A stretch of DNA of 64,000 bases from Zygnema circumcarinatum (Eukaryota > Streptophyta > Zygnematophyceae > Zygnematales > Zygnemataceae): the NCBI GenBank assembly GCA_037447605.1, contig CM074811.1, positions 744,213 through 808,212 of the forward strand. The letters are read 5' to 3'. The notes under the pieces were generated by a model that was given only the letters and a program-made list of their open reading frames with translations, was not told where the DNA came from and made no database searches. Every line of letters starts with the position of its first letter. Within the stretch, counting starts at the first letter, position 1. Of the stretch, positions 11,305 to 23,109 are shown in pieces. The translations under genes and the position numbers were made by a program.

Positions 11305-13576
11305 TCAGCTATCTGTAGGCTTGTCTTGTTTGACATCTGCCTCTTTGGAAGCTTCCGGAAGCTTCTGTCCTTTTGAAGAATCTTCTGCAAGCCCTAATGC
11401 AATTTGAGTGGCGTAGAGGGCCAGGCCGAGGGAGTTTGCTCCAAACACAAAGGTTCCAAGCCAGCCGCTTCCCGTTACGAGTGTTCTGCACATTGAAACA
11501 GCATCCCACAGTTTCAGAAAATGAAGAGAGAGAGTGGGAAAGAGGGAGGGAGAGGGAGAGTGGTGAAGAGGGGCCGAACGAGCGAGAGGGGTTGGCACAG
11601 TGAGATCAGGAGGGCGGGAGGGCTGAGAGTGGAGGGAGATGGGGTGGAAGGAAGAGTGAGAGATGGGGGGGGGGCAGTGGTTGAAGGGTTTGGACGGGAG
11701 AGAGTAGGGTGAAGGAGAGGATCGAAATGGAGAGACGAGAGAATGGCAGCAGCAGAAAATAACAATTTGCTCCATGTGTATGGAACGCTCCTTACCTTAC
11801 TGCAATAGTGATGTTTCGAATCTGCACCAAAGGAAACACCCAACTTCCCGTTAAACACATGCTCCTCATCTTGATATTGATCACCATTCCACGACTCTAA
11901 AAAAACCAAGGCTTTCTAAACGTAGTCTGAACTGCAGCTCTAAAACGAGGGAGGAATCTATCGGAAGCACGCCAAACCTTTAAAACCTTCAAAACTTAGA
12001 TCCCCTACAATATGCCTCCTCGTGAGAAAGCAAAAGTTAAAGTGAGATCGGTAGCTGTTCTTACAGTGTAGTTTCCGGATACAGACTGATTTGCAAACGT
12101 TTCTTCCACTCCCGTTGTGAAAGTGTATAATACATAGGAGATGGCTCCTGCTAGCAGAGCTCCACTAAAGGTACTGAAGGCCGAGGGGAGAGGCCTATCA
12201 AGTGTGGGAGGAGCTTCTTTTTTTCCTTCCAAAGCCACGTTCAGGCGATCCACTGCTTGAGAGCGAAGCTTCTGAAACAGGCGAAGACGAGGAGCTATGT
12301 CAGGGTAGAGAGGAACGAGAGAGAAGAGAGAGTGGAGTGGGTCAGGGGGGAGAATAAGGGGGAAGAATGGGAGGGGGGGAGGAGACAGACGAACGAAGAG
12401 AGGAAAGAGAGTGGGAAACAAAGGGCAAAGGCAGGATGAGGAGGAAAATGCGTGATTTGGTCCGAGTTCGAAGGAACAGGTGAGTTAGTGTGGGCTTTTC
12501 GACACGGATGCTTTCTTACGAATAAGATAGTGAATTGTGTTCTGCTGTGAAGTCAGAAACATTAGTTAGTCACGGTGATTTTCTTCAGCTCTAGCCCTTA
12601 AAACCGTAAATACCTCAGCAAAGAAGCTACTGAAGACCATACAAATAAAAAAATCAAATAATTGAATTGAGAGAAAATTGTTGAACATTTCCTCGGAAAC
12701 ACTACTTCGGTTACGCCATGGTCTTATACCAAGCCATACGTTGTCATGGTACAATATCAGGTCTTGTCATGTGATGATGCAAAGGTTAATATGGCACAAT
12801 GTGACGCCATATTATGCCATATACGCTCCTCTGATGCTCACTTTAATAGGAATAACAATCTTACATGAGGTTATTAAAGCACCAATGCCATGAGTAAAAG
12901 TAGAAATGAAAATTTAGCTTACATTTTTTAAGAATTGAAAAACGAAGGAACGAAAGATATCTTTCACCCTTTTTATCTTTCATCCAACACCTTTTCCTCA
13001 CTCCTTAGCCTACACCATAAGCCTACACCATAACCCTGCTCTCTTTAAGTGGCTCTTTCAAGAAAGAAGCTCTCCTGAAAGAAACTGAACGGAGATCTTA
13101 GTGCTATATTTCACATTTCCAGTCACAGTTGAAGTCAACATTCCAGGACGCACCGTCTCCTTCGCTCGAGTCGCCCTCCTCCTCAGCGCTCGAACCAGCA
13201 GGAAAGTAATGGCGCCGGTCAGCAGAACACTGGCGCCTGTCTGCAATGGAGTGATTTCCTCTCCTGCAAAGAGCTCGCCATAGTTAAAACTTTCTGCAGG
13301 AGGGAGTTCTACGGGACCCTCCTCCTGCTCCCTCTCCGTTCTCAACAACGCTCCTTCTTGCTCTGTTTCTGCGAAGGTTGCGAGGATGTTTCCGGGCTGG
13401 AGAGCTGCGGGCTTGGGAGTGGGAGTGGGAGTGGGAGAGGCGTGGCGGAGCTGACACGATGGGAAGGGGGTGAGAGAGAGATGGCGGTAGGGGTGGGAGA
13501 ACAGTCGAAGGGGGGAGGTTTGCGAGGAGGGTAGGAGGGGGGAGAGTAAGAAGGAGGAACGGGAAGAGGCAGCCAT
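11305..13576 (-). CDS. Plastid membrane protein of the DUF3082 family
   Basis: Four minus-strand exons (13154-13576, 12065-12271, 11796-11821, 11305-11485) give 278 residues in consistent phase; the third exon is only 26 nt. The N-terminus (MAASSRSSFLLSPLLPSS, Ser/Pro-rich and low in acidic residues) is a plausible plastid transit peptide. Residues 100-141 carry a hydrophobic segment (about 112-128) ending in a basic ALRRRATRAKE. Residues 173-250 match the DUF3082 pattern known from cyanobacteria and plastids: FSGALLAGAISYVLYTFT, then NITIAVRTLVTGSGWLGTF, then a hydrophobic stretch LGLALYATQIALG. The tail is charged. I infer about three membrane helices and a thylakoid or envelope site. Function is unknown. 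The start is the first ATG (13576), shortly after a purine-rich leader. CURT1 lies next upstream on the same strand. Confidence 0.82.
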
Positions 13577-14935
13577 GGCGCGAGGGAGGGAAAAGGCTTA
13601 TGGAGGGGGGAGAGAAGAAATGCTGGAAAGTGGCTGTCGTGCCGACCCGTGCTGGCCAAAGTCACTCCTCAGTTACAGTTTCAATCTCAGTTTTACGACT
13701 GTTACGTGATGTTACTTGCTTGCAAGACAGTGCATTTTCGAGGTACTGTACCAACTATCGTCAAATTTCATTTTTAGAATTTTTAACCTAAAATTTCACG
13801 CGGCAATCCAACGGTCATTTCATGGCACGACAACACATGATTTTCCTTCAAGAAGGAAACGAAACTTTTTTCGACTTCAACTTTCTTCAAACGCGACTGC
13901 TTTTAGAGCCTAGAGTTCAGCTCCAAGTTTTTTTTTTGCTCCTAAGTCATTTTGTGACCGGTTCACCATGTTCTCCATTTTGGCTTTGTCCATGTACGTT
14001 TGCTGCCGTCGCCATTGTGAAATCAACGCCAATACATTTCCTTTCTTACAAGGAAAAAACCTTTGGTGGACACAAAACACGCACACGGGCGGCTTAACTA
14101 TCTGGAGATGGAGGACATCGAATGACCAGTGAGCTTCTTCAGATTTGGTTCTCTCGTTAGGACTCAAAAAGGAATTGGGATGCTGCGAAGGAGAGTGTGA
14201 GTGAGAGAGACGAAGCGAGTGCCTGTTTTGGGCACGCCTAATCACTTAAAACGGAACTTCAAATACTTTAATTTCTTTAAAACTACAAATATATACAGTT
14301 CGCTCCCATTCAAGTACAGTTCTGTAGCTGTGAATTATTTGCACGTATTAATACATGCACATGGCGGCTAACAACAGAACAGGACAAGCCAGACACCGAA
14401 TGTTCCCTAAGTCGTTCTTCCGACCAAAAAAACCTCAGAACAGACTGAAAAAAACGACGGGCTACCCCATAAACTGCTAAAGTAGATAATTCTTAAAATT
14501 GGATGCTACTTGCCATATTCAACTCCACCCAAACTAATCGCGACAAATAAAGGGATGGAAAGGAGGAAACACAAAGCGGAGTACGGGAAGGATAAGAGAA
14601 ATTCACATATTGCAAAGAACACGCGATCGTACACAGCCGTGCAGTGGCTACAGCTACACTTCTGCCAGACTAAATACGTTGGGCGAACCAAGCCATCCAA
14701 CACACCTACCATAACCTCGTCAATAGCAAGCAGATCTGCAATCAAACTCCACCTGAACATTTTAATTGACCTTATTCAAACGGACTCCAGGAAGGTGGAA
14801 GATAGAGCGGAGAGCAGGCTCTACTGGGTGGGGTGGCAAAAATGGAACCTGCACGTTGGCGCTCGACTTAGCAGCTCGTCACGCGACAGAAAAAACCGAG
14901 TCCATTCTACTGGGACTACTCTATTTTCTGTCCAT
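13577..14935. other. Intergenic region with one dispersed-repeat copy
   Basis: Upstream region of the DUF3082 gene and 3' flank of CURT1. Bases 13921-14034 (plus) are a copy of the dispersed repeat family. Overlapping opposite-strand frames at 13910-14245 are made from that repeat and are not called. Nothing else is recognisable. Confidence 0.5.
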
Positions 14936-16829
14936 TTACTTGTCATCCAGGCCAGTTGCACCTGTGACTTTATTCTTCAACTCCTCCAATTCCATTGCAA
15001 GCTCCTTTCGGCTCGACTGTGATGCATCAACAGGTCATGCATTCCACCCATAAGCAAGTAGTTAAGGCGCGAAGGACGGTAATATATGGGTATATGGATT
15101 GTAGCACGAACAGAATCTACCGTAAAAGTATGGAGATAGAAACTTTGGACTACTGCTGAATCACTCACCTTGAAGAGGAGGTAACGGTAAACAAACCAAC
15201 CAGTGTAGCCGACACCAACCAGCTCCAGAAGCTTGGGAAGCTGCCAAAAACCCGACATGCCAAAGTATCAGAATAGAGAGCCTAATCGGCGAGCAAAGAC
15301 ATGAAGTCTAAAAATAGAGCGTATAAACCATCATCCTCGACAAATCCGTTGCAAAAACAAAAAAAAAGCCACAAGCTAAGCAATTAAAAGCCACGTTCGA
15401 AAGAGAGCTGTGGATCAACCCTTCAACTTCAGCAAATGAGCATGGATCAGAGTACACACCAGTGGGACAGCGCTAATGGCGCCAACAACAGCAGAAGAAA
15501 GCCAGACCACGACGACGGCACCTCCCGTGTATAGGGCGACGGCAGGCTTGTTCTCAATCTTATCCCACTGTGACAGTGGAATGATATTTTTTTGTCAAAA
15601 AAAGGAAAAGTGAAGGACTGACTCAGCCACTGCGGAACACCGTTACGACTCAAGAGGCAAGAACAACGTAGAATGGATCTTGGCAGAAATATTGCATAAA
15701 CAGCCAAAGCTATCAACTAGGTCATGCATCAAATTGCAAACAATAATCGCACCGAAGACTCAAACATTACAGATAGGCTTGATAACTATATTTCTAACCC
15801 TGAAAAACACGGCTCGATCAAGACCTATTATCACGAGAATGTTGGATGTACACAATCCAGAAAAGACGAAGCACTCTCTTCATGCTGTGCAACGCAACCA
15901 CATAAGACAGCAAATCTTGCTCAGGTGGATCACTCCAGACCTTCAGAATTTATAACATTACTAAGTTACGCCAAAACAATTTACTAATTCTTGATATAGC
16001 CAGTATGTGCGTGCAGTGTTTTTTTTCTATTTACTGAACCTTCCGTCTTCGACAGTCCTCCATCACTTCGTCTTCAGCACCAGAAATCAATCAAAAAAGA
16101 TCGACTATTGGAGGAAACATTACCTTCTCCTTCAAGTCGGCAACGATCTTCTCCGTGTCAACTGAGGTGGTCGAAGGAACTTCCTCAGACGAGGCCTTGA
16201 CCAGGGGGCAAACAGACCTAGCTGTACATGCAGAAAGTGGACAGAGAACAAGAACGCGAGTTCAGATCATTCCAGCAGGACACAATCAAACCCATGTGGA
16301 TGTCTAGTCCTTCAAAAAGAGAAATGTGTCCTCATTGTCGTTCAAGCTACGCCAATGGCTCTATACCCAGAATCAAAGTCAAAGTAATCCTGCGGATCGC
16401 TGCCTGATGTGAAAGCACTATTTTGACAAATTTGCAAGAAATACCTTTCCAAACGATCAACTTTGAGGAAGGCCTCACGACAGGAAAATCTTCCTCAGAA
16501 CAACTATTATCATTCGGATCCAATTCAAAGCAGACCTAGTGGACGATTATTAAATATTTTCAAAGCAACAGAAAGAAAAAGTTGCAGATCAATGACGGAG
16601 AAATAGTTCCGCAAGACACGCAGCAATCTCCACCACTACTTGGCCGCATGCCATCACTCACTTACTCACCCTTCATTTGCTTGCTCAGCTTAAGCGACGG
16701 CCCACAGAAAGAGTTCCTGAAAGCTGAAGCCCTGACACTCCGAACAACCTCGGATTGCCGGGCGTAGCTCCCGCTGGATGACACAGCGGCGGAGCAGGAC
16801 ACGGCGGAGTGCGTCAGGGTGGCGGCCAT
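14936..16829 (-). CDS. CURT1: Thylakoid membrane curvature protein CURT1
   Basis: Oligomeric protein that bends thylakoid membranes at grana margins. Six minus-strand exons (16670-16829, 16445-16493, 16124-16217, 15460-15567, 15169-15240, 14936-15016) give 187 residues. Residues 1 to about 75 are a Ser/Ala-rich plastid transit peptide (start ATG 16829). The diagnostic core starts at residue 102: WDKIENKPAVALYTGG and VVWLSSAVVGAISAVPLLPK, then LLELVGVGYTGWFVYRYLLF. These are the two membrane helices, followed by a C-terminal amphipathic helix SSRKELAMELEELKNKV. The short second exon (49 nt) was placed by phase and by weak acceptor sequence, so its 5' edge is the least certain point; the rest is firm. 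A CACGTG G-box lies at 17074-17079, about 245 bp upstream of the ATG, and another at 17497-17502, as often seen for light-regulated plastid genes. The next gene upstream is divergent (ceramide synthase). Confidence 0.93.
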
Positions 16830-18465
16830 GGCTCCTCCTCTTGTTGTTGTTGTTGTACTTGTTGTTGCAGCTGCAGCTCCTTGCGGTATTGAAGATAGAC
16901 TTTTGAGCCTCTGCTTCTTGCACGACTCCTGCAAGCAAGCAAGCAAACGCCTGTCTGGCAGGCTTCAAACCTTCACCAAACCTGGACCGCCTTCGAGGCT
17001 GCCAAATTTCGTCAATTTAAATCCGTGCTTTGCGCATTTTCCAATGAAAGATCGCCACGTACACACAATTCTACACGTGGAATATAGCTATTGGGTGACG
17101 CTCAATTATGGAGTTATTTGCAACGACGGAAGGACCTCTGCCAAAATTCTCGCAACTAAATTTGTGGTTTACAAATTACATTGGTTGTGGAACGCAGGAA
17201 ACTGAATCTTTCCAGCAGGGATTGGGACAGATCATTTTCCTCAAACATTTCTGGGCAGAAATGGAAATTTTTGGGCAGATCAAGTGAGAAAAAAACTTTC
17301 TCACATAATCAACCTTGAGTCTTTCCGCTCGTCCGATTCTAATCGGACGGTCCTTAAAAACTTGACTTTCCTTTCAGGTCACCTGAACATCTCTTCAAAA
17401 TAAAATTTCCGTGCCTGCCCGCCATAAATATTTCTGTATGCTGCCCGCTGGCGGCCGCACAGAGTTCCGGGACCACTTTGTGGCAGAATCGGTGGCCACG
17501 TGTCCGCGGGCGCCACCTGGCCAGCGCGCTATCTGCAGCGCGCACGCTGATTAGCCGTGGAGACGGACAGGCCCCTCTGATTGGCCGCGGCCTAGCCGGG
17601 GGGGCCACGCTGGACGCCCGCAGGGGAGCCAGAGCTCGCTTCGATGACCGTTGGATGCGGGCATGGGGGTGGCCGTCGGATTTGAATGTGGGGAAATCTG
17701 GGCCGTTGGATTCTGGCATGGGCTTGACCGTAGAGCTCTCAGGAGCGTAGCGTACGGTCACAAGCAGTCATTGATCAACCTCGATTGGCTGGCCCAGGGG
17801 ATTGCAGCCACACTGGCAATGGTTGGCTAATCATTGCCAGCCATTGCTAACCAATTGGTTTGATGACTATTGACTGCAGCCGGACAGTTCGAATGGTGAC
17901 TCGCAACGTACGCAATGCAGTTGTTGTTGAAAAGTTGCCAATCGCCATTTGGGCAGATGCATGTATGCATGCATCATGTATGGCTCGCAATGGAGAATGG
18001 CCTGAAGGTCCAGTGAAGGGCATTGGTTTCAAGATGCCGATGCCATCACATGAAAGCCCATGTATGTGTGATGGGCAATTTGAGTTGGCGACGAATGACT
18101 TTAAGCGAAATACAAGTTACGAGCCATCCATCACGTCTGCTTCCAGGCCCGACAACGCCCTAACAAATTCGCCGCAACATGAACATGGTGCAGTACAATC
18201 CCTCCCTAGTCCCAGCTTTCCCTCGTGTTGCATGTGCGCATGTTGCTGTGCCATGGTCCCTTGGGCTAACCCATGGGATGGATGCACATGGCGGATGACA
18301 TGGGTATGTATGCTTGCACGGGGCATGCACATTCATCATGCATGCATACGCATACCCGTCTCATTCCAGCTCTTGTTTTTGCACCTTGTAGTTATGCAGT
18401 GAAAGGTGAGTCGCTGATTGCGATGGGCAAGTATGTAAAGGAGAGAAAGCAGAGGTAGAAAGAGG
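16830..18465. promoter_or_regulatory. Bidirectional upstream region of CURT1 and the ceramide synthase
   Basis: A 1.8-kb interval separates the two divergent start codons. G-boxes lie at 17074-17079 and 17497-17502. Near 17820-17860 are CCATTG/GGTTGG words of the dispersed palindromic repeat. ATGCAT words are common at 17955-17980 and 18310-18350. The 180-codon frame at 17860-18402 overlaps antisense frames and has no recognised domain, so it is not called. Confidence 0.45.
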
Positions 18466-18545
18466 GAGAGAGAGAGAGTGAGAGTGAGAGAGAGAGAGAG
18501 AGTGAGAGTGGGAGTGAGAGAGAGAGAGAAAGAGAGAGAAGGAGA
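18466..18545. repeat. GA microsatellite in the ceramide synthase 5' leader
   Basis: Nearly pure GA/GAGT dinucleotide repeat about 100-180 bp upstream of the ATG at 18645. It probably lies in the 5' UTR or core promoter; GA-rich leaders recur at other genes in the window. Confidence 0.75.
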
Positions 18546-18644
18546 GGCGCTCTCATCCCTGTGCTTTGGTTGTGAGAAAAAGAAGGTGAAGAGGCTCGGC
18601 CCTGCTTGCTTTGAGGAGGGGACCAAGGAGGAGGCTTTTTTGCA

Positions 18645-21369
18645 ATGGAGCAGGCGTCTGGTTACATTTCGCATGCACTTAGCCTTCTCGAGACGGAGAG
18701 CTACCCTGCGGCAAGGGACTTGACTGGAATCTTAATTTTCGCTTCTCTGTTTCCAATTGTTCGATTTATTCTTGATCGGCACGTCTTTGAGGTGATGATT
18801 AGATTACTCAGCCATTCTTCCCGCAAGCTGCATCTTTTAAAATGCATAGCAATTTTTTTTTTTTTTGACAAAGAATGAGGAGACTCGAGGAATCACTTGA
18901 TATCCCTAAGTTCTTATTTGCTAATGTCAGTGTTCACGCCGTTCGAATCCGGCGTAAAAGAGACAACAGTCTTGATGTATTCTCCCTTGTCAAAGGAACT
19001 CAACACTGGTACTGCCTCGCGGAAATGCTCGTTGCCCTCGCAGAAGCAAGGAAAGAAGCGCATCTTCTGCAATGTTCAAAAGGGCGCTCTCTCAGAGGCA
19101 GACCGTGAGGCCCTAAAAAAGAAGCACATAAAGTTCAAGGAGTCATGCTGGAAGTGCACATACTATCTTCTCGCTTTCGTCTTTGCCGTGGCGGTTACAG
19201 TGGGAGAGCCCTGGGCGCGCAGCAGCAGGATGTTCTGGGAGGGACCGGGGGACTTGGTTTGGCCGGACCAGACGATGAAGTAAATCTCCATCCGAATACC
19301 TTGCCATCACTGGGATTTAAGGTTAGGTTTCGACTTTTAACAATAGGGTTAGGGTTAGGGTTAGGGTTAGGGTGAAGGTGACTATGAGGGTAATGATGAT
19401 CATGTTTCAGGCCAGAGTCAGGGCTTGGGCTATGCTGGGACTAGGTCTACCGATAGATTTAGTATTAGAGTTAAGATTAGGACACAGGTTTATGTTTGAG
19501 CAGGGGTACGGGTAGGTTTAGGGTTATGTTAGGCTAAGGTTTATGTTTAGTGTTATAGTTGAGATTTTGGCAGTACAAACACGAAAATGTGCGATTTTGT
19601 GGTATGTCAGTGTTAGGGTTAAGGCTATGGCAGGGATTTGGGGTTACAGTGAGCATTTGCATTTGAGTAGAGGAGTTGGAGCAAAGCTTGTGAGGTCTGG
19701 TATAGGGTTAGGCTAACTTGACTTCCTTTTGCATGCCCCTTTCCTGAATTCATTTCAATTGCATGTCCTTTTCATACTCCTGACTTGCTCCCCTTGAAAC
19801 GTAGTATTCAGAAGTATGTTTCGCTCCTCGGTTTGGAGCAAGTGGGTTTTGTAAGCACAACGTTTTGCTTGCATAATTTGAAGAGCTATTTTGTTTGTAG
19901 GGATGGATCTGAGTTCTTCGAGATACTTAAGACTTGTTGGCGCCTTCTTTTTTCAGGTTGAAATTGAAACTATTGTACACATTTGTCGGTGGTTTCTACT
20001 CCTATTCCATATTCGCTCTCATCTTCTGGGAGACGAGGAGAAAGGATTTTGGAGTTAGCATGTCGCATCATATTGCAGCAGTCGCCCTTATTGTTTTCTC
20101 TTATATCTCGAGGTGAGCCGAAGCCGGCCATGTTTGTTTTGAAACTGCACCCAACTCTATTTTTGCTGAGTTTCTGGAAATAACTACTTCCTAGCAATCG
20201 GACGGGAGAGGAATTGTTGTGTGGATGTTTTCTGCCCGTTCTCCTTAATTCCATAACTCTTCCTCTCACAATCTTCTTCCATCCTCTTCTTATCATCTTA
20301 TCGGAGACCGAATGATCATTCCCTCTGTTGGGTCTTAAAGAGAAAGAGAAACACCAGTATATGCAACGTAAAAAAATGGTGCGAAAAAGTAGCTGAATGC
20401 ATCTCAATTCCTGCACAGCTGTAAAAGCGGTGAATTCCTGTTAACTCCCTTTAATGTATCAACTAACTAAGCTTTCACTTCCGTCATTCCGTGGCCAGTT
20501 GTTGAAACTCATCACTGGAACGATTCCCTTGTTGGCGCAGGTTTGGTCGCATATGCTCTATTGTGGTTGCCCTCCATGATGGCAGCGATGTGCTCCTCGA
20601 GATGGCCAAATTGAGCAAATATGTGGACGCTGAGATTGGCGCCACCGTCTTCTTTGGTCTTTTTGCTGTGTCTTGGCTCGTATTGCGCATACTCTACTTC
20701 CCTCTGTACATCATTCGGAGCACAAGGTATATGCCCTTCACATCAACACCCTTGTTCTATACATGCCGGAACTAAGCCATAACGGGAAATAAGCCATAAT
20801 GAGCTGCTTACAACACCACCACTTTGAGAATTCCCTTTATCAGTCTGGCCGTGTCTATCTTATTCAGATTATCAACCAGGGGCTTAAGGGGGGTGTTGAG
20901 GTGCAGCTATGAGGTGTTGCAAGTACTCGACAAGGCAAAGCATATGGAGGAAGGCCCCGTCTTGTACTACGTATTCAACACTCTCCTCATCATGCTCTTC
21001 GTGATGCATGTATATTGGTTTGTCCTCATTTTGAGAGTGGTGGCAAAGCAGTTAGCAACCCACGGGCATGTGGAGGGAGACGTCCGCTCAGGTGCGTTTC
21101 CCCTCTCCTTCCTCTCTCCTCCCTCACTGCTCCCTCCCTCCCACCTCCCTGCTCCCTCTCCCCTTACCCCCCTCCTCCCTTTTCCCTCCTCTCTCAGTTC
21201 AGCGAAATTCAATGAAGTCTTCATTTCCTTTAGAGTGAAGGTTCGCATGTCACAAGGCCAGTAAGAGGGGAGAACTGCTTGTGTGAGAAGGTTTGAGACA
21301 TTATGAGCCAATTCAGTGGAACTCCAACTGATTGCCCAGATTTGTGACGCAGATGACGAGGATGAGTAA
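18645..21369 (+). CDS. LAG1: Ceramide synthase (LAG1/LOH family, TLC domain)
   Basis: ER enzyme that N-acylates sphingoid bases with acyl-CoA. Six plus-strand exons (18645-18791, 19044-19279, 19957-20112, 20541-20726, 20907-21091, 21353-21369) give 308 residues in perfect phase. The N-terminal helix ends [10 protein letters not shown], as in plant LOH proteins; exon 2 has [12 protein letters not shown] and the [11 protein letters not shown] / [10 protein letters not shown] block. The Lag1p motif in the TLC domain has the catalytic HH at 165-166 ([20 protein letters not shown]) and [19 protein letters not shown]. Later come [17 protein letters not shown] and [12 protein letters not shown]. The last exon is only 17 nt and adds DDEDE, completing the plant-type acidic tail GDVRSDDEDE, likely a phospho-regulated site. 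Length is normal for the family. Intron 2 carries TTAGGG repeats. Confidence 0.95.
19344..19373 (+). repeat. Five perfect TTAGGG-type units in an intron
   Basis: Five tandem TAGGGT hexamers lie in intron 2 of the ceramide synthase gene. Downstream to about 19720 the DNA remains rich in degenerate GGTTAGG/GGTTTAGG words. This is an interstitial telomere-like tract, of the six-base (TTAGGG) rather than the seven-base (TTTAGGG) plant type. Confidence 0.85.
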
Positions 21370-21528
21370 ACAATGGTGGCTGCTACCTCTTTGAACTTCA
21401 AGTTTGAAGTTCTTCTATCTGAGGAGTTTCTTATACCTCTCGTGAAGCCCTTAATTTCAAACACGTCTAATTCATTTAGCCTTTTGTGAGTGCTTAGTTA
21501 TTTTGTTGTGTTCCCTTGTCAGCCAAAG

Positions 21529-21912
21529 ATGAAGGTCGCCTTGCTCTTGTACATAGCCGTCTTCTATGTGTACCTGTTCAGAGGGAAAGGTAGTCAAGCG
21601 TTATCGCCTATGCTTCTCCTCCCTCTCCCTCTCCCTCTCCCTCTCCCTCTCCCTCTCCCTNNNNNNNNNNCTCCCTCTCCCTCTCCCTCTCCCTCTCCCT
21701 TTCCCTCTCCCACTCCCTCTCCCTTTCCCTCTCCCTCTCCCGCTCCCTCTCCCTCTTCCCTCCCACTCTTCCTCCCCGTCGTCAACACTTTCCCCTTCTG
21801 CCCTCTCGCTCTCCGGTCTTCACCCCTCTCCCCTCCTGCCCTCCCTCTCCCTCTCCCTGGCAAAATTTTGTCTTTTGTAGGAGGCATCGGGATGAGAGTC
21901 GACGGGTGCTAG
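21529..21912 (+). other. Possible exon pair for a very small membrane peptide
   Basis: After an acceptor-like pyrimidine tract and CAG at 21520-21522, an open stretch encodes PKMKVALLLYIAVFYVYLF, a single hydrophobic helix, and ends before GGTAGT at 21586. A second acceptor near 21880 would add about ten residues and a stop. A CT microsatellite and the N gap lie between. I cannot match this to a family. It could equally be an alternative 3' part of the ceramide synthase transcript or chance. Confidence 0.15.
21611..21760. repeat. CCCTCT microsatellite containing a sequence gap
   Basis: Long array of CCCTCT hexamers interrupted by 10 Ns at 21661-21670. The gap size is nominal, so the true array length is unknown. 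Pro/Leu/Ser-rich frames that run through it are artefacts of the repeat. Confidence 0.9.
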
Positions 21913-22637
21913 TTGGTGACTGTCATGGGTTTTAGTCTATCGAAGTTGTTTTGATTGTGTTTCCCAAAACTCGCATTCATTCACAGTCAGTCAGTCAGTT
22001 TAAATTGATTAAAGTGAAACTCAAACCGAATTCTTTTTAAAGACACATGATTCAATCTGATACTATGGAGATTGTGTTAAAGAAGTTGCCTGTAATTCAC
22101 TCTTATCGAGCAGAAGATTAACCACGAAAATGAGAGGGTCGCCACTCTTCTCGGTTTGTGGATTGAATGTGTGCAGAAAACTTCTGCACATGCACTGAAC
22201 GAAAACAATGAGAAAAACGATTTGTAAAGACCTTTGATTTACCCTAAAATCTCTAATTTTGGCAATCAACTTGCTTGTATTTTATTTTTTCAATATAGGA
22301 CATGCGACGCAAGTTGCGCATCCAACGATCATATATACTTCAAAATATTTTGAAGTACCGTGTTCAAAAGTTTTCAAGTAGAATAGATGTGGCATTGACC
22401 TCACTATGGCGACGATGCCATCCACTGTACATGGACGAAAGTTAGTTTCAAATTAGTTTTCAAAACGTGTATCACTTGTCGTTTAGCGAGGGGTGTTTAA
22501 CGGTTATCATCTCACTTGGTCAAGGTGGCGCTTGCATCCGCCGTTCACTTTCAGTCTCCCTCGCGGCCATCCAGCCGTCGATTTCCGCTCAATCACCGTA
22601 CGCCTGACCAACAGCCTTTTGTACGGTCGGAGAATGC
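21913..22637. other. Intergenic region with a partial dispersed-repeat copy
   Basis: No gene recognised. Bases 22388-22446 (minus) are a short copy of the dispersed repeat family. A direct word cagtcagtcagt occurs near 21986. Confidence 0.45.
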
Positions 22638-22859
22638 TACTGCACCTTCAATTTTGGTTATTCCAACCCCCCTTTTTGAAAATTTTGCCTGCCCATTTTG
22701 GTTATCCCACCCCCCCCTTTTGGATATTTCACCCCCACCCTATTTTGGATATCCTACCCCCATGTTTTGGATATTTCGGGAGGTAATCTTGTGCCCCTCC
22801 CCTCCCCTCCCCTTCCCCCCTCACATCGGCCCTTCCCTCCCTCCAACCCCCACCCGGTT

Positions 22860-22997
22860 ATGAAGAAACGAGGTCGACCTACTAGCGCGCGCAGTCAAGC
22901 AATCAATCGGGACAGGAGCTATTTCGAGTACGCTGAGGGGAACAAATGTTCCAATTGCAAGCAACCAGGCCACAACTTAACAACTTGCCTTTATTAG
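22860..22997 (+). pseudogene. CCHC zinc-knuckle fragment, transposase-like C-terminus
   Basis: A 45-codon frame reads KKRGRPTSARSQ followed by CSNCKQPGHNLTTC, a CX2CX4HX4C zinc knuckle, and then a stop. The order RGRP, then a basic linker, then a zinc knuckle near the stop is typical of the end of MULE/FAR1-type transposases. Nothing upstream supplies the DDE core or SWIM finger; the preceding frame is C-rich satellite. I read it as a truncated remnant. An independent small protein is possible but unlikely. Confidence 0.4.
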
Positions 22998-23109
22998 GGG
23001 GTCTACAATCCTTACCTAAAAATAAAGAGTAACGGTTGCCCCACATTGGTGACCTTTGCGGCTGCTTTTAAGGCTGCGTTTTTGCGCTGAGGTTTAGTTT
23101 TTTTTTTTT

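Noticed and set aside
11305-11775. 156-codon frame reading through the last DUF3082 intron
   Set aside because: The first half is intronic CT repeat; the family core demands splicing at 11485 and 11796.
17860-18402. 180-codon frame between CURT1 and ceramide synthase
   Set aside because: No domain, Cys/Met/His-rich composition reflects ATGCAT-rich DNA, and it overlaps antisense frames.
18930-18970. GTTCGAATCC flanked by a 5-6 bp stem, resembling a tRNA T-arm
   Set aside because: The loop is one base too long and no D-arm, anticodon arm or acceptor pairing lies at the right distance; it sits in ceramide synthase intron 1.
21490-21912. 140-codon Pro/Leu/Ser-rich open frame
   Set aside because: It is driven by the CCCTCT microsatellite and crosses the N gap; only the first 20 residues have any non-repetitive character.
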